From NCBI RefSeq assembly GCF_024199985.1, contig NZ_JANARS010000002.1:554148-618147 (forward strand): a stretch of 64,000 nt of DNA, given 5' to 3'. This document shows, piece after piece, positions 36,164-44,838 of the stretch. Origin of the DNA: Nocardioides pinisoli (lineage in GTDB: Bacteria; Actinomycetota; Actinomycetes; Propionibacteriales; Nocardioidaceae). Position numbers and translations under genes: made by a program. Numbering within the stretch: the stretch's first letter is position 1; the number at the start of each line of letters is the position of its first letter. The notes beneath the pieces were generated by a model that saw only the letters and a program-made list of their open reading frames with translations, had not been told where the DNA came from and made no database searches.

Positions 36164-37069
36164 TCAGAGCGCGTGGATGCCCCACTGCACCGACAGCTCG
36201 TCGCCGGTGGCACCGGCCGGTGCGAGCGTGACGAGGTCTGTGCCGGAGTTGAACGCATCGGCCGGTGCCGTCATCGGCTCCACCGCCACCGCGGGACGCG
36301 GCCCGTCGGCGGGTGGGGTGAAGACCTGCAGCCAGCGGTGGTGCTCGTCCACCCAGAGCGCGACGCCGCGCCCGCCCGCCGGGTCGGCCAGCGTCACCCG
36401 AGCCCGCCCCTCGACGTGCTGCAGGTCCCCGAAGCCGTGGTCGAGCACCGCGTCACCGATGCGGCGTCCGGAGGTGAAGTCGAGGTCGTCGGGCACGGGC
36501 TCGACGCCGGTGGGCAGCTGGCGCTCGTCCAGCACCAGCCGGGCCCTCGCGGGCAGCGTCAGCTCGAGGTCCTCGATCGCATCGCCGACGCGGAGGTAGG
36601 GATGCGCCCCGCTCGCGTAGGGGGCGGGCTCGGACGCGAGGTTGGTCGCGGTCTGCGTGACGACGAGGCCTTCCGCGGACAGGTCGTAGAGCACATGGAG
36701 GTCGAGCGCCCACGGGTAGCCGGTCTGCGCCATGAGGCGGTGCACCAGCGAGACCGACGTGGCCGTGTGCTCCTCCACCGTCCACGGTGCCCACCGGGCG
36801 AGGCCGTGCGAGGCGTTGCCGGTGCGCGGGTCCGTGAGGCCCAGCTGGAGGTCGTGCCCGCCGAAGGAGTAGCGACCGTCGCGGATCCGGTTGGGCCACG
36901 GCACCAGCAGCTGGCCGCGCCCGCCCGTCGACATCGCGGTCTCGTCGAAGCCGTGCACCAGGTCCCGCCCGTGGTGCCGGAGCACCCGCAGCGCCGCCCC
37001 GCCCTCGGTGACGACCGCGGTGTAGCCCGCTGCCGAGATCTCGTACTGGTCGCCACTGGGAAGCACCAT
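36164..37069 (-). CDS. Aldose 1-epimerase family protein
   Basis: This 301-residue galactose-mutarotase-like protein has PWPNRIRDGRYSFGG, SGAHPYLRVG with the catalytic His and the C-terminal AVAVEPMTAPADAFN with the catalytic Glu. It interconverts alpha and beta anomers of a hexose or hexose phosphate. On the minus strand a TAGGGT -10 box (37077-37082) ends 7 bp before ATG 37069, so the message is probably leaderless. Confidence 0.88.
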   Translation of the reverse strand: MVLPSGDQYEISAAGYTAVVTEGGAALRVLRHHGRDLVHGFDETAMSTGGRGQLLVPWPNRIRDGRYSFGGHDLQLGLTDPRTGNASHGLARWAPWTVEEHTATSVSLVHRLMAQTGYPWALDLHVLYDLSAEGLVVTQTATNLASEPAPYASGAHPYLRVGDAIEDLELTLPARARLVLDERQLPTGVEPVPDDLDFTSGRRIGDAVLDHGFGDLQHVEGRARVTLADPAGGRGVALWVDEHHRWLQVFTPPADGPRPAVAVEPMTAPADAFNSGTDLVTLAPAGATGDELSVQWGIHAL

Positions 37070-37133
37070 GGCGGTCACCCTAGACACCACCCGCCCCGCG
37101 CGAGCCGGACCCCCGAGTGCGTTGGCCGGTGGC

Positions 37134-37712
37134 TCAGCCGGTCACGACGACCCGGTCGGCGTGGGACCGCGTGCCCAACCGGGCGAACAGCACGTCCTCG
37201 TCGAGCCGCCACTGCTCCCACTGCGGACGCATCTGCTCCCCGTCGCGCGCCATGCCGCGACGCAGTCGCAGCGACGACTCCGCCTCGACCCACACCAGCG
37301 CGCCGACGAGGGGGGCGACGGCCGGTGACCAGCAGCCGACCCCCTCCAGCACGAGCAGGCCGCCTGCCTCCACGGGGTGGGACTCGGCCCAGGCGTCGGC
37401 GGCCCAGTCCCAGCGCGTCCACCGACCCTGCTCACCGCGAGCCAGCGGCTCGAGGAAGGTCTCGACCGTGCGGGCGAGGCCGGGGAGCCCACGCCACCCC
37501 TGCAGGAGCTCGTCGCAGTGGACGACGTGCGCCTCGGGCGCGACGTCGGCGATCGCGGCGGCCAGCGTGGTCTTGCCGGACCCGGCGGGGCCGTCGATGC
37601 ACACCAGTCGCCCGGTCCCGAGGGTCGGGGGAGCGGCCAGCACCCGGCGGGCGACCTCACCGGCGACGACGTGCGGGTCGGGCGGAGCCTCAGAAGGCAC
37701 GGTCGCAGCCAC
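37134..37712 (-). CDS. P-loop kinase (uridine kinase-like)
   Basis: This 192-residue NTPase has Walker A IDGPAGSGKTTLAAAI (about residues 39-54), a DxxL motif VVHCDELLQGW and an Arg-rich lid SSLRLRRGMARDGEQMR. It resembles uridine/cytidine kinases and unassigned aminoglycoside-kinase-like proteins; the acceptor is not identified. Its start overlaps the 3' end of the upstream PLP enzyme gene by 23 bp. Confidence 0.75.
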   Translation of the reverse strand: MAATVPSEAPPDPHVVAGEVARRVLAAPPTLGTGRLVCIDGPAGSGKTTLAAAIADVAPEAHVVHCDELLQGWRGLPGLARTVETFLEPLARGEQGRWTRWDWAADAWAESHPVEAGGLLVLEGVGCWSPAVAPLVGALVWVEAESSLRLRRGMARDGEQMRPQWEQWRLDEDVLFARLGTRSHADRVVVTG

Positions 37713-38907
37713 GGTAGGACGGCACCACGTCGACGACCGTCTCCCCGCGCACGAGGTGCACGTCGCGGACGTGCTCGAAGAGCTCGCCCGACTTGGCGTG
37801 GCGGAACCACACCAGGTCGCCGATCCGCAGCAGCGCCGCCGGATGGCCGGTCAGCGGGGTCTGCACCTCGCCGGCCCCCTCGAGGCCCGTCAGGTGCAGC
37901 CCTGGTGGCGCCCACGGGACGGGGGAGCGGTCCGCACCGGTCGCTCCGCTGGCGATGAGGCCACCGCCGTGGACGGTGGCCATGTCCGGCGTGGGCTTGC
38001 GGGTCACCCGGAGCCCGAAGTACGCCGCCGGGCGGGGCTCGAACGACGCGTAGTGGTCGAAGATGCCCGGCACCAGCAGGCCCGACCCGGCAGCGATCTC
38101 GGTGACCACCGCGTCGGCGGCCGTGGCCTCGACCGACCCCGACCCGCCGCCGTTCCAGAGCTCGAGCGTCACCACCTCGGAGAGCGCCTCGGCGATCTCG
38201 CGACGGCGCACCTCCAGCTGTGCCATCGAGGCCCGCTTGAGCCGTCGTACGACGTGGGACCGGGCGCGCTGGTCGGGGACGGAGTCCTGCACGCCGGCCA
38301 CCTGGCCCTCGTAGGTCATCACGCCGACGAGACGGAACCCGTCGCGGGAGACCACCTGCCGCGCCAGAGCGACGACGTCGCCGGTGTCGAAGAGCGGCGA
38401 GCGCTTGGGGCCGATGTGCTGGCCGCCGAGGCGGAGCCCGGCGTCGACGTCGAGCGCGACCCGCACCGGCACGGCCCGTGAGGAGCGCGTCGAGTCCACG
38501 ACGTCGAGGTGGGCCGGGTCGTCCACCATGAGGGTGATCGCGGCTGCTGCCGAGGGCGACGAGGTCAGCCGTCGCAGCGCCGCCACGTCGACCGTGGGGT
38601 AGGCGACGAGGACGTCGTCGCTAATGCCGGTCTCGTGCAGCCACAGCGCCTCGGCGAGGGTGTAGGCCAGCACGCCTGCGAACCCGTCGTGCGCCAGCGC
38701 CCGCTCGAGCAGCGCGGGCACGCGCAGGGACTTCGACGCCACCCGGAGCGGCTTGCCACCCGCGCGACGCACGAGGTCGGCCGCGTTCGCGTCGAAGGCG
38801 TCGAGGTCGACCACCGCGATCGGCGTGGCCGGCGGCTCGGGGAGGCTGGACACCGCGGCGTCGAGCCGTGACCACAGGCGGTTGCGGTCGACGAGCCGGT
38901 CGGTCAC
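37690..38907 (-). CDS. PLP-dependent amino-acid deaminase/aldolase (alanine-racemase fold)
   Basis: This 405-residue fold-type III enzyme has LRVASKSLRVPALLERAL near residue 60, where the first Lys should bind PLP, and the C-terminal D-serine dehydratase-like domain with GDLVWFRHAKSGELFEHV. It resembles D-threonine aldolase and D-serine deaminase; the true substrate is uncertain. GTG 38907 overlaps the stop of the upstream membrane-protein gene by 4 bp (GTGA). Confidence 0.82.
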   Translation of the reverse strand: MTDRLVDRNRLWSRLDAAVSSLPEPPATPIAVVDLDAFDANAADLVRRAGGKPLRVASKSLRVPALLERALAHDGFAGVLAYTLAEALWLHETGISDDVLVAYPTVDVAALRRLTSSPSAAAAITLMVDDPAHLDVVDSTRSSRAVPVRVALDVDAGLRLGGQHIGPKRSPLFDTGDVVALARQVVSRDGFRLVGVMTYEGQVAGVQDSVPDQRARSHVVRRLKRASMAQLEVRRREIAEALSEVVTLELWNGGGSGSVEATAADAVVTEIAAGSGLLVPGIFDHYASFEPRPAAYFGLRVTRKPTPDMATVHGGGLIASGATGADRSPVPWAPPGLHLTGLEGAGEVQTPLTGHPAALLRIGDLVWFRHAKSGELFEHVRDVHLVRGETVVDVVPSYRGCDRAF

Positions 38908-39359
38908 TCGATGCCCCGCTTGCGCAGCAGCGCCTCGATGTCGGCCATCTCGTCGTCCACGGCCGGGCGCGAGGTGGGTCCGGTCCGGGTGGAGGAGGCC
39001 TCCGGCAGGGCGCCGCGCCCGCCGGCCTTGCGGCCCTCGCCCGCGGCCTGGCCACGGGCCAGCTGGCGGTCGCGGATGATGCCGCTGACCACCCACAGCA
39101 CGACGGCCAGCCCGGCCAGCCCGACGCCGACCCACGTGCGCACGTCGAAGACGAGGCTGGTCGCCCAGTCGGTGACCGAGCCCGCGATCTCGACGACCAT
39201 CTCGAGCGTCCCCGTCAGCCAGGCCGCCGCCGGGAGCAGCGTGAAGCCCAGTGCGCGCAGCCCGTTGGCCGACCCCCGCCGGCGGAACGCGATCCATGTC
39301 CAGATGGCCCCCGCGACGGTGAGCGCTGCGGTCAGTGCTGCCCAGGTAGTCCCTTCCAC
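38904..39359 (-). CDS. Hypothetical membrane protein
   Basis: This 151-residue protein has three hydrophobic helices (about 8-24, 38-60 and 77-97) and a charged cytoplasmic tail ending DEMADIEALLRKRGIE. GTG 39359 starts VEGTTWAALTAALTVAGAIW. It is coupled by overlap to the PLP enzyme downstream and divergent from sseB. No function can be assigned. Confidence 0.6.
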   Translation of the reverse strand: MEGTTWAALTAALTVAGAIWTWIAFRRRGSANGLRALGFTLLPAAAWLTGTLEMVVEIAGSVTDWATSLVFDVRTWVGVGLAGLAVVLWVVSGIIRDRQLARGQAAGEGRKAGGRGALPEASSTRTGPTSRPAVDDEMADIEALLRKRGIE

Positions 39360-39426
39360 GACTCCAGACTCCCACAGCGGACCACGCCCCCCACGGGACC
39401 CGAGGCGCCTGCGGGAGGATGGGTCC

Positions 39427-39993
39427 GTGGCCCACGACGACACCCCTCGCCCCGACCCGGTGGACGACGCCGCGCTCCAGCCGCTGGAGCGCACGATCCC
39501 CGACCCGGGGTTCGCCGACGACGCGGGTGCCGCCGACCCGCGGCTGGCCCGCGCGCTGGTCGACCACGCGGCAGGCGCCGCGACCTCGGGCACGGTGCTC
39601 GCTCTCCTGCAGGACGCCCGGCTGCTGGTGCCGGTGGTCGCGGTGCTCGGCGAGGTGGAGGTCGACGAGCGCGGACTGGCCCACGACAAGACCTCCGACA
39701 TGGCGGCCGTCCTCGTCCAGGCTGCTGACGGCAGCAAGGGCCTGCTGGCCTTCACCTCCATCGCCTCGATGGCACGGTGGGACCCCGGGGCGCGCCCGGT
39801 GCCCGTGCCAGCCGCGACGGCGGCGACCGCGGCGATCCAGGACGGCGCGGAGGCCCTGCTCGTCGACCTCGCCGGCCCCGTGACGTACGTCGTCGACGGA
39901 GACGACCTCACCCGGCTGGCAGCAGGCTGGCGACTGGTCGCCATCGGCGACGGCTCGGGTGGTCACGGCTGGATTGGCCCGTCGGCGGAATGA
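39427..39993 (+). CDS. SseB-family protein
   Basis: This 188-residue soluble protein has the SseB N-domain pattern: LVDHAAGAATSGTVLALLQDARLLVPVVAVLGEVEVDERG (seen as VLALLQDARLLVPVVAVLGE), then GLLAFTSIASMARWDPGARPVPVPAATAA. The family is widespread and poorly characterised; in Salmonella the name comes from a secreted effector, but actinobacterial members are cytoplasmic. GTG 39427 follows the divergent membrane-protein start by 67 bp. Confidence 0.8.
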   Translation: MAHDDTPRPDPVDDAALQPLERTIPDPGFADDAGAADPRLARALVDHAAGAATSGTVLALLQDARLLVPVVAVLGEVEVDERGLAHDKTSDMAAVLVQAADGSKGLLAFTSIASMARWDPGARPVPVPAATAATAAIQDGAEALLVDLAGPVTYVVDGDDLTRLAAGWRLVAIGDGSGGHGWIGPSAE

Positions 39994-40004
39994 TCCGCTA
40001 ACCT
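39974..40004 (+). promoter_or_regulatory. Probable promoter of the infC operon
   Basis: TTGGCC (39974-39979) and TAACCT (39999-40004) are possible -35 and -10 hexamers, but their 19-bp spacing is long. Transcription would start near 40011 and give a leader of about 280 nt before infC. The region overlaps the 3' end of the SseB gene. Confidence 0.4.
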
Positions 40005-40021
40005 CTTGTGTTGACCGATCA

Positions 40022-40222
40022 GTGACACCACGCTTCACGGTGTCATCGATCCCGCCAAGCGGAGGCACGCACCACCCGTCTCCCACCCGCACCGATCGCC
40101 CAGCACCACAGATCGTCGGGTCCCGGTCCAGAGCCACGACCGTCGCGAGACGGGCGTGGACACCTCAGCTCCCCGTCAGGGGACGTGTCGTGACTGGCTC
40201 CCGCTTGGCAACAGCGGGAGCC
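40022..40222 (+). promoter_or_regulatory. Structured infC leader with attenuator-like hairpin
   Basis: This leader RNA has no gene. A first hairpin (TGACACC-ACGCTTCAC-GGTGTCA, about 40022-40044) is followed by about 150 nt of sequence and then by GGCTCCCGCT-TGGCAAC-AGCGGGAGCC (40196-40222), a perfect 10-bp stem. ATTGTCCATTT follows, a partly U-rich tail. This looks like a transcription attenuator for infC-rpmI-rplT-trmH. Confidence 0.5.
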
Positions 40223-40290
40223 ATTGTCCATTTCGGCCCGAGTGACCGGCGAGGCAGGGACTCCCACCCACCCGAACCACTGGAGGACCC

Positions 40291-40974
40291 ATCAGCACCG
40301 AGCTGCGCATCAACGACCGGATCCGCGTACCCGAGGTCCGGCTCGTAGGACCCAACGGCGAGACCGTTGGCATCGTGCCGACCGACCAGGCACTCAAGCT
40401 GGCCGTGGAGGCCGACCTCGACCTCGTCGAGATCGCTCCCCAGGGACGCCCCCCGGTCTGCAAGCTCATGGACTACGGCAAGTTCAAGTACGAGAACGCC
40501 CAGAAGGCCCGCGAGTCGCGTCGCAACCAGACGAACGTGATCATCAAGGAGATGAAGCTTCGTCCCAAGATCGACAAGCACGACTACGAGACCAAGAAGG
40601 GTCACGTCGTGCGGTTCCTGGGTGCCGGTGACAAGGTCAAGATCACGATCATGTTCCGCGGCCGCGAGCAGCACCGCCCCGAGCTGGGCTTCCGCCTGCT
40701 CCAGAAGCTGGCCGAGGACGTCCAGGAGCTCGGCTTCGTCGAGTCCTCGCCCAAGCAGGACGGCCGCAACATGACGATGGTCCTCGGCCCGCACAAGAAG
40801 AAGGCCGACGCCAAGATCGACGCCGACGCCGCCCGCGCCAGCAAGGAGCAGGCGCGCGCGGACCGCAAGGCCGAGGAGGACGCCGAGCGCGAGGCAGCCC
40901 ACGCCGCCGGACCGGTCGCGCAGAAGAAGGAGCGTCGCCGCTCCGAGAACCTCGATCCTGAGATCGAGGCCTGA
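40291..40974 (+). CDS. infC: Translation initiation factor IF-3
   Basis: This 227-residue IF-3 has the N-domain ([20 protein letters not shown]), a linker and the C-domain ([32 protein letters not shown]), plus an acidic/basic tail of about 50 residues typical of actinobacteria. The start must be the AUC at 40291: it begins the conserved N-terminus, follows GGAGG at 40282-40286, and there is no ATG, GTG or TTG in frame between the stop at 40243-40245 and this codon. IF-3 is known to repress its own mRNA through a rare start codon. rpmI and rplT follow. Confidence 0.93.
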   Translation: MSTELRINDRIRVPEVRLVGPNGETVGIVPTDQALKLAVEADLDLVEIAPQGRPPVCKLMDYGKFKYENAQKARESRRNQTNVIIKEMKLRPKIDKHDYETKKGHVVRFLGAGDKVKITIMFRGREQHRPELGFRLLQKLAEDVQELGFVESSPKQDGRNMTMVLGPHKKKADAKIDADAARASKEQARADRKAEEDAEREAAHAAGPVAQKKERRRSENLDPEIEA

Positions 40975-40981
40975 GAGCAAG

Positions 40982-41062
40982 GCTCGAGCGGAGCGAGAGC
41001 CTCGCTCGAGCATGCGGCGACGAAGTCGTTGCGACCAACCTCAGCCGGGTCTGTGAAGACCC
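40982..41062 (+). promoter_or_regulatory. Stacked hairpins between infC and rpmI, candidate r-protein control site
   Basis: The 130-nt infC-rpmI gap contains GCTCGAGCG (40982-40990) pairing perfectly with CGCTCGAGC (41003-41011), then CGAC-GAA-GTCG, then GGGTCT-GTGA-AGACCC (41047-41062), a 6-bp stem closed by a GTGA tetraloop. In Escherichia coli, L20 controls rpmI-rplT by binding RNA in this place; here that is a positional analogy. Confidence 0.4.
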
Positions 41063-41104
41063 CCCACGAACCCCGCACCACGCACTAAGGAAGTTGAGGC
41101 AGAC

Positions 41105-41317
41105 ATGCCGAAGAACAAGACCCACTCGGGCGCGAAGAAGCGCTTCAAGGTGACCGGCTCGGGCAAGATCATGCGCCTGCAGGCCGGCCGCAAGTCCGGC
41201 GCCGCGTTCGCCTCCGCGCCGACCACGGGCAGCCGCAAGAAGCACCGCCGCAACGCCGGCATGGTCGAGCTCGAGAAGGGCGACGTCTCGCGCGCCAAGA
41301 AGATGCTCGGCATCTGA
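41105..41317 (+). CDS. rpmI: 50S ribosomal protein L35
   Basis: This 70-residue basic protein has the L35 start [21 protein letters not shown] and the [15 protein letters not shown] region. It sits in the large subunit close to the L20/23S core. A clear Shine-Dalgarno (AAGGAAG) precedes the ATG. It is the second gene of infC-rpmI-rplT. Confidence 0.97.
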   Translation: MPKNKTHSGAKKRFKVTGSGKIMRLQAGRKSGAAFASAPTTGSRKKHRRNAGMVELEKGDVSRAKKMLGI

Positions 41318-41391
41318 GCCTGATCCACCGCACCACCCCGGTGGCTCGGCCGCCGTCCGTCTGACTTTCCCCTGCAACAAGGAGTAGCACC

Positions 41392-41778
41392 ATGGCACGC
41401 GTCAAGCGCGCAGTGAACGCCCAGAAGAAGCGTCGTACCACCCTCGAGCGCGCCAGCGGTTACCGCGGCCAGCGCTCGCGCCTCTACCGCAAGGCCAAGG
41501 AGCAGGTCACCCACTCCCTGGTCTACAGCTACAACGACCGGCGCAAGAACAAGGGCAACTTCCGCAAGCTGTGGATCCAGCGCATCAACGCGGCCGCCCG
41601 CGCCAACGGCATGACCTACAACCGCTTCATCCAGGGCCTCGGCCTGGCCGGCATCGAGGTCGACCGCAAGATCCTGGCCGAGCTCGCCGTCAACGACGCG
41701 CCGGCCTTCGCCGCGCTCGTCGAGGCCGCCAAGGCCGCGCTGCCCGAGGACGTCAACGCGCCCAAGGTCTCCGCCTGA
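41392..41778 (+). CDS. rplT: 50S ribosomal protein L20
   Basis: This 128-residue protein has the L20 N-terminus ([20 protein letters not shown]) and the [23 protein letters not shown] globular part. It is an early assembly protein of the large subunit and, in other bacteria, the autogenous repressor of this operon. A Shine-Dalgarno AAGGAG lies just before the ATG. trmH follows after 5 bp. Confidence 0.97.
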   Translation: MARVKRAVNAQKKRRTTLERASGYRGQRSRLYRKAKEQVTHSLVYSYNDRRKNKGNFRKLWIQRINAAARANGMTYNRFIQGLGLAGIEVDRKILAELAVNDAPAFAALVEAAKAALPEDVNAPKVSA

Positions 41779-41783
41779 GCAAC

Positions 41784-42563
41784 ATGAGCACTCCGCTGAC
41801 GGTGGGGAACACCCGCGTCAAGGAGGCTCGCAAGCTGAGCCGCCGCTCGGTGCGCACCGAGCGGCGGCTCTTCCTTGCCGACGGCCCGAAGGCCGTCGAG
41901 GGCGCGCTCGCCGTCGACGGTTGCGTCGTGGAGGTCTTCGCGACGCCCCTCGCGCTCGAGCAGCACGCCGACCTGCTGGCGGGTGCCACCGTCACGCTGG
42001 TGGACGACCGGGCCCTCGCGTCGCTGTCCGACTCGGTGTCGCCCGCCGGGCTGGTGGCCCTGTGCCGCCACATCGACGCCCCGCTCGACCGGGTCCTCGA
42101 CGTCTCCGCACGGCTGCTGGCGATCTGCGCCGACGTGCGCGACCCCGGCAACGCCGGCAACGTGATCCGGACGGCCGACGCCGCCGGTGCCGACGCCGTC
42201 GTGCTCGCCGGCAGCTCGGTCGACGCCTACAACCCCAAGACGGTGCGCAGCACCGTGGGCAGCCTGTTCCACCTGCCGTTCGCGGTCGAGGCCGACCCCG
42301 CGGTCGTGGTCCGCGCCGCCCAGGCGCGCGGGCTCACCGTGCTCGCGGCCGACGGCGCCGGCGAGGTCGACCTGTTCGACGCCCACCTCAGCGGCCCGAC
42401 CGCCTGGCTCTTCGGCAACGAGGCCTGGGGGCTGCCCGACGAGCTCGCCGCCCTCGCCGACCACCGCGTCGCGATCCCGATCCACGGGCGCGCCGAGAGC
42501 CTCAACCTCTCCACCGCTGCCGCGGTCTGCCTCTACGCCAGCGCACGCGCCCAGCGCGCCTGA
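41784..42563 (+). CDS. TrmH-family RNA methyltransferase
   Basis: This 259-residue SpoU/TrmH protein has a substrate-binding N-domain (about 1-95) and the SPOUT domain with DPGNAGNVIRTADAAGAD, WLFGNEAWGLPDEL and IPIHGRAESLNLSTAAAVCLY, the three family motifs. The position directly after rplT is conserved in actinobacteria and suggests a role in ribosomal RNA modification; relatives of this type methylate 23S rRNA or tRNA. The ATG at 41784 starts 5 bp after the rplT stop. Confidence 0.88.
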   Translation: MSTPLTVGNTRVKEARKLSRRSVRTERRLFLADGPKAVEGALAVDGCVVEVFATPLALEQHADLLAGATVTLVDDRALASLSDSVSPAGLVALCRHIDAPLDRVLDVSARLLAICADVRDPGNAGNVIRTADAAGADAVVLAGSSVDAYNPKTVRSTVGSLFHLPFAVEADPAVVVRAAQARGLTVLAADGAGEVDLFDAHLSGPTAWLFGNEAWGLPDELAALADHRVAIPIHGRAESLNLSTAAAVCLYASARAQRA

Positions 42564-42566
42564 CGT

Positions 42567-43544
42567 TCAGCGGGGGAGCGCGCCGGCGTACCTCGTGGCG
42601 AGGGTCGCGACGTGCGCGACCAGCTCCGGCGGGGAGTCGACGTGGAAGTCGAGGCCGAGCATGCCGATCCACACGGCGACCATCTCGACGCTGTCCGCGC
42701 CGGTGACCAGGACGCTGTGCTCCTCGTCGACGGTCTCCACGACGCCGACCGTCGGGTTGATCCGGCGCAGGACCTCCTCGGCGGGGGCGTCCACCGCGAT
42801 GCGGCAGTGCACCGACCAGCCCGAGAACGCCACGTCGCGCAGCACGAACGCCGAGTAGTCGCCACCTTCCATCGGCTCGGGCACGAAGCGCCCGGCGCCC
42901 GGCGTCCGCAGCTCGATCCAGTCCGCGCGGTAGGCCCGCCAGCTGCGGTCGTCGCGGCGGCGGGCGACGACGTACCACCGCTCCTGCCAGCTCACCAGAC
43001 GGTAGGGATCGGCCTCCACCCGCTCCTCGGCGTCGACGTCGCCGCCGGGACGGTGCCGCAGGCGCAGGCCCTCGTGGTCGCGGATCGCGGCCGCCAGGTC
43101 GGCGAGCAGCCCCACGTCGACGACCGGCGCCTCGACGTTGGTGGCGGTGTTGGCCGGACCCACGTCGGTGCTCTCGTGGAGGGCGCGCACCCGGCGTCGC
43201 AGCCGGTCGGGCAGCACCTGCTCGAGCTTGGCCATCGCCAGCGCGCTCGGCTCCTCGAGGCCCCGCACCGAGGCGGCGGAGCCCAGTCCGACGGCGACCG
43301 CGACCGCCTCGTCGGCCTCCAGCAGCAGGGGAGGGAGGCGTCCGTGGTCGCCGAACCGGTAGCCGCCGGACGGTCCGCGCACGGCATCGATCGGATAGCC
43401 GAGCTCTCGGAGCCGCTCGACGTCCTTGCGGACGGTGCGCTCGCCCACGCCGAGCCGGGACGCCAGGTCCGCGGCCGGGACGACCGCGCGCGCCTGGAGC
43501 AGACCCAGCAGGGCGAGGAGCCGGGAGGACGTCTGGAGCGGGAT
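42567..43544 (-). CDS. HTH-WYL transcriptional regulator (YafY-like), start uncertain
   Basis: The frame encodes a DeoR-type helix-turn-helix (SRLLALLGLLQAR, then LASRLGVGERTVRKDVERLRELGYPI), a WYL ligand-binding domain (RLVSWQERWYVVARR) and the WCX extension. The first canonical start in frame is GTG 43448, which lies inside the recognition helix. The coding pattern continues upstream to about residue IPLQTSS, whose Ile is an ATC (43542-43544), with no ATG, GTG or TTG for at least 70 bp beyond. The coordinates given assume the ATC. It may start with AUC, need a frameshift, or be truncated. It probably regulates the divergent epoxide hydrolase gene. Confidence 0.75.
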   Translation of the reverse strand: MPLQTSSRLLALLGLLQARAVVPAADLASRLGVGERTVRKDVERLRELGYPIDAVRGPSGGYRFGDHGRLPPLLLEADEAVAVAVGLGSAASVRGLEEPSALAMAKLEQVLPDRLRRRVRALHESTDVGPANTATNVEAPVVDVGLLADLAAAIRDHEGLRLRHRPGGDVDAEERVEADPYRLVSWQERWYVVARRRDDRSWRAYRADWIELRTPGAGRFVPEPMEGGDYSAFVLRDVAFSGWSVHCRIAVDAPAEEVLRRINPTVGVVETVDEEHSVLVTGADSVEMVAVWIGMLGLDFHVDSPPELVAHVATLATRYAGALPR

Positions 43545-43633
43545 CGCACACCTTGCAGGCAGTCGGGAGAATGTGTCGGACCGGGCGTGAGTAGCGGAGC
43601 GAACCGTGCCGGAACCCTTCCTACCGTACCGGC

Positions 43634-44752
43634 ATGACCACTCACCAGAGCCAGACCCAGACCCTCGACCTCCGCCCCTTCACCGTGGCCGTCCCCCAGG
43701 ACGCCGTCGACGACCTCCAGCAGCGCCTGGCGCGCACCCGGTTCGCCGCCGAGCCGGCCGACACGGCCGGCACCGACGACTGGTCGGCCGGCGCACCCGT
43801 GACCTACCTGCGCGAGATGGTCGCGCACTGGAGCAACGACTTCGACTGGCGCGCGCAGGAGGAGCGGATGAACGCCTACCCGCAGTTCCTCACCGAGATC
43901 GACGGCCAGACCGTCCACTTCGTGCACGTGCGCTCCGCCGCCGAGGACGCCACGCCCCTCCTCCTGCTCCACACCTACCCCGGGTCGTTCGTCGACTTCC
44001 TCGACCTGGTGCCGCACCTGACCGACGACTTCCACCTGGTGATCCCGTCGGTCCCCGGCGTCGGCTGGAGCCAGCCCCTCGCCGACGGGGCGTGGGACTC
44101 CCGGCGGATCGCGCGGACGTGGGACACCCTGATGCGCGGCCTCGGCTACGAGTCGTACGGCGCCCACGGGTCCGACAACGGTGCGATCGTCTCCCGCGAG
44201 CTGGCCATGCTCGCGCCCGAGGGGTTCCGCGGAGCGCACGTCCTGCAGCTGTTCTCCTTCCCGTCCGGTGACCCGGCAGAGTCCGAGCAGATGACCCCGG
44301 CCGACTACGGCGCGCTGGAGTTCGCCGGCTGGTTCCAGACCGTCAACGGCTTCGCCGCGATGAACGCGTCGCGTCCCCAGACCATCGCGGCGGCCCTCAG
44401 CGACTCGCCGGTGGGCCAGCTCGCCTACAACGAGCTGTTCGAGAACTTCGGCACGGGCACAAGCCTGCTGACCCGCGACCAGGTGCTCACGCAGGTCAGC
44501 CTCTACTGGTTCACCAACAGCAGCGCCGGCGCCGCGCGGGTCTACCACGCCGACCGGGACGGCGAGGCCCGGGTCAACGAGGGCCGGATCGGGGTCGCGG
44601 TGTTCGCCGACGACTTCCGGTCGATGCGCCCCTTCGCCGAGCGCGACAACACCGACATCGTCTCGTGGACCGAGCACCCGCGCGGTGGGCACTTCGCCGC
44701 GATGGAGGTGCCGGAGGACCTCGCCGGAGCGATCCGGGAGTTCTACGCCTGA
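43634..44752 (+). CDS. Epoxide hydrolase family alpha/beta-hydrolase
   Basis: This 372-residue protein has the EHN N-terminal domain (RPFTVAVPQDAVDDLQQRL and the WRAQEERMNAYPQF segment) and the alpha/beta-hydrolase core. The oxyanion loop is HTYPGSF and the nucleophile elbow GAHGSDNGAIV has an Asp nucleophile, as in epoxide hydrolases, which form an Asp ester. The C-terminal His lies in HPRGGHFAAMEVPEDL. A TACCGT -10 box (43622-43627) ends 6 bp before the ATG. It is divergent from the WYL regulator, which may respond to its substrate. Confidence 0.87.
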   Translation: MTTHQSQTQTLDLRPFTVAVPQDAVDDLQQRLARTRFAAEPADTAGTDDWSAGAPVTYLREMVAHWSNDFDWRAQEERMNAYPQFLTEIDGQTVHFVHVRSAAEDATPLLLLHTYPGSFVDFLDLVPHLTDDFHLVIPSVPGVGWSQPLADGAWDSRRIARTWDTLMRGLGYESYGAHGSDNGAIVSRELAMLAPEGFRGAHVLQLFSFPSGDPAESEQMTPADYGALEFAGWFQTVNGFAAMNASRPQTIAAALSDSPVGQLAYNELFENFGTGTSLLTRDQVLTQVSLYWFTNSSAGAARVYHADRDGEARVNEGRIGVAVFADDFRSMRPFAERDNTDIVSWTEHPRGGHFAAMEVPEDLAGAIREFYA

Positions 44753-44838
44753 GCCGACCCGTCCACCTGTCCAGCGGCGTACGACCCCTCCGGTCGCACG
44801 CCGCTGCGGCACGTCCGCATGCCCTAGGCTCGGCGGCG

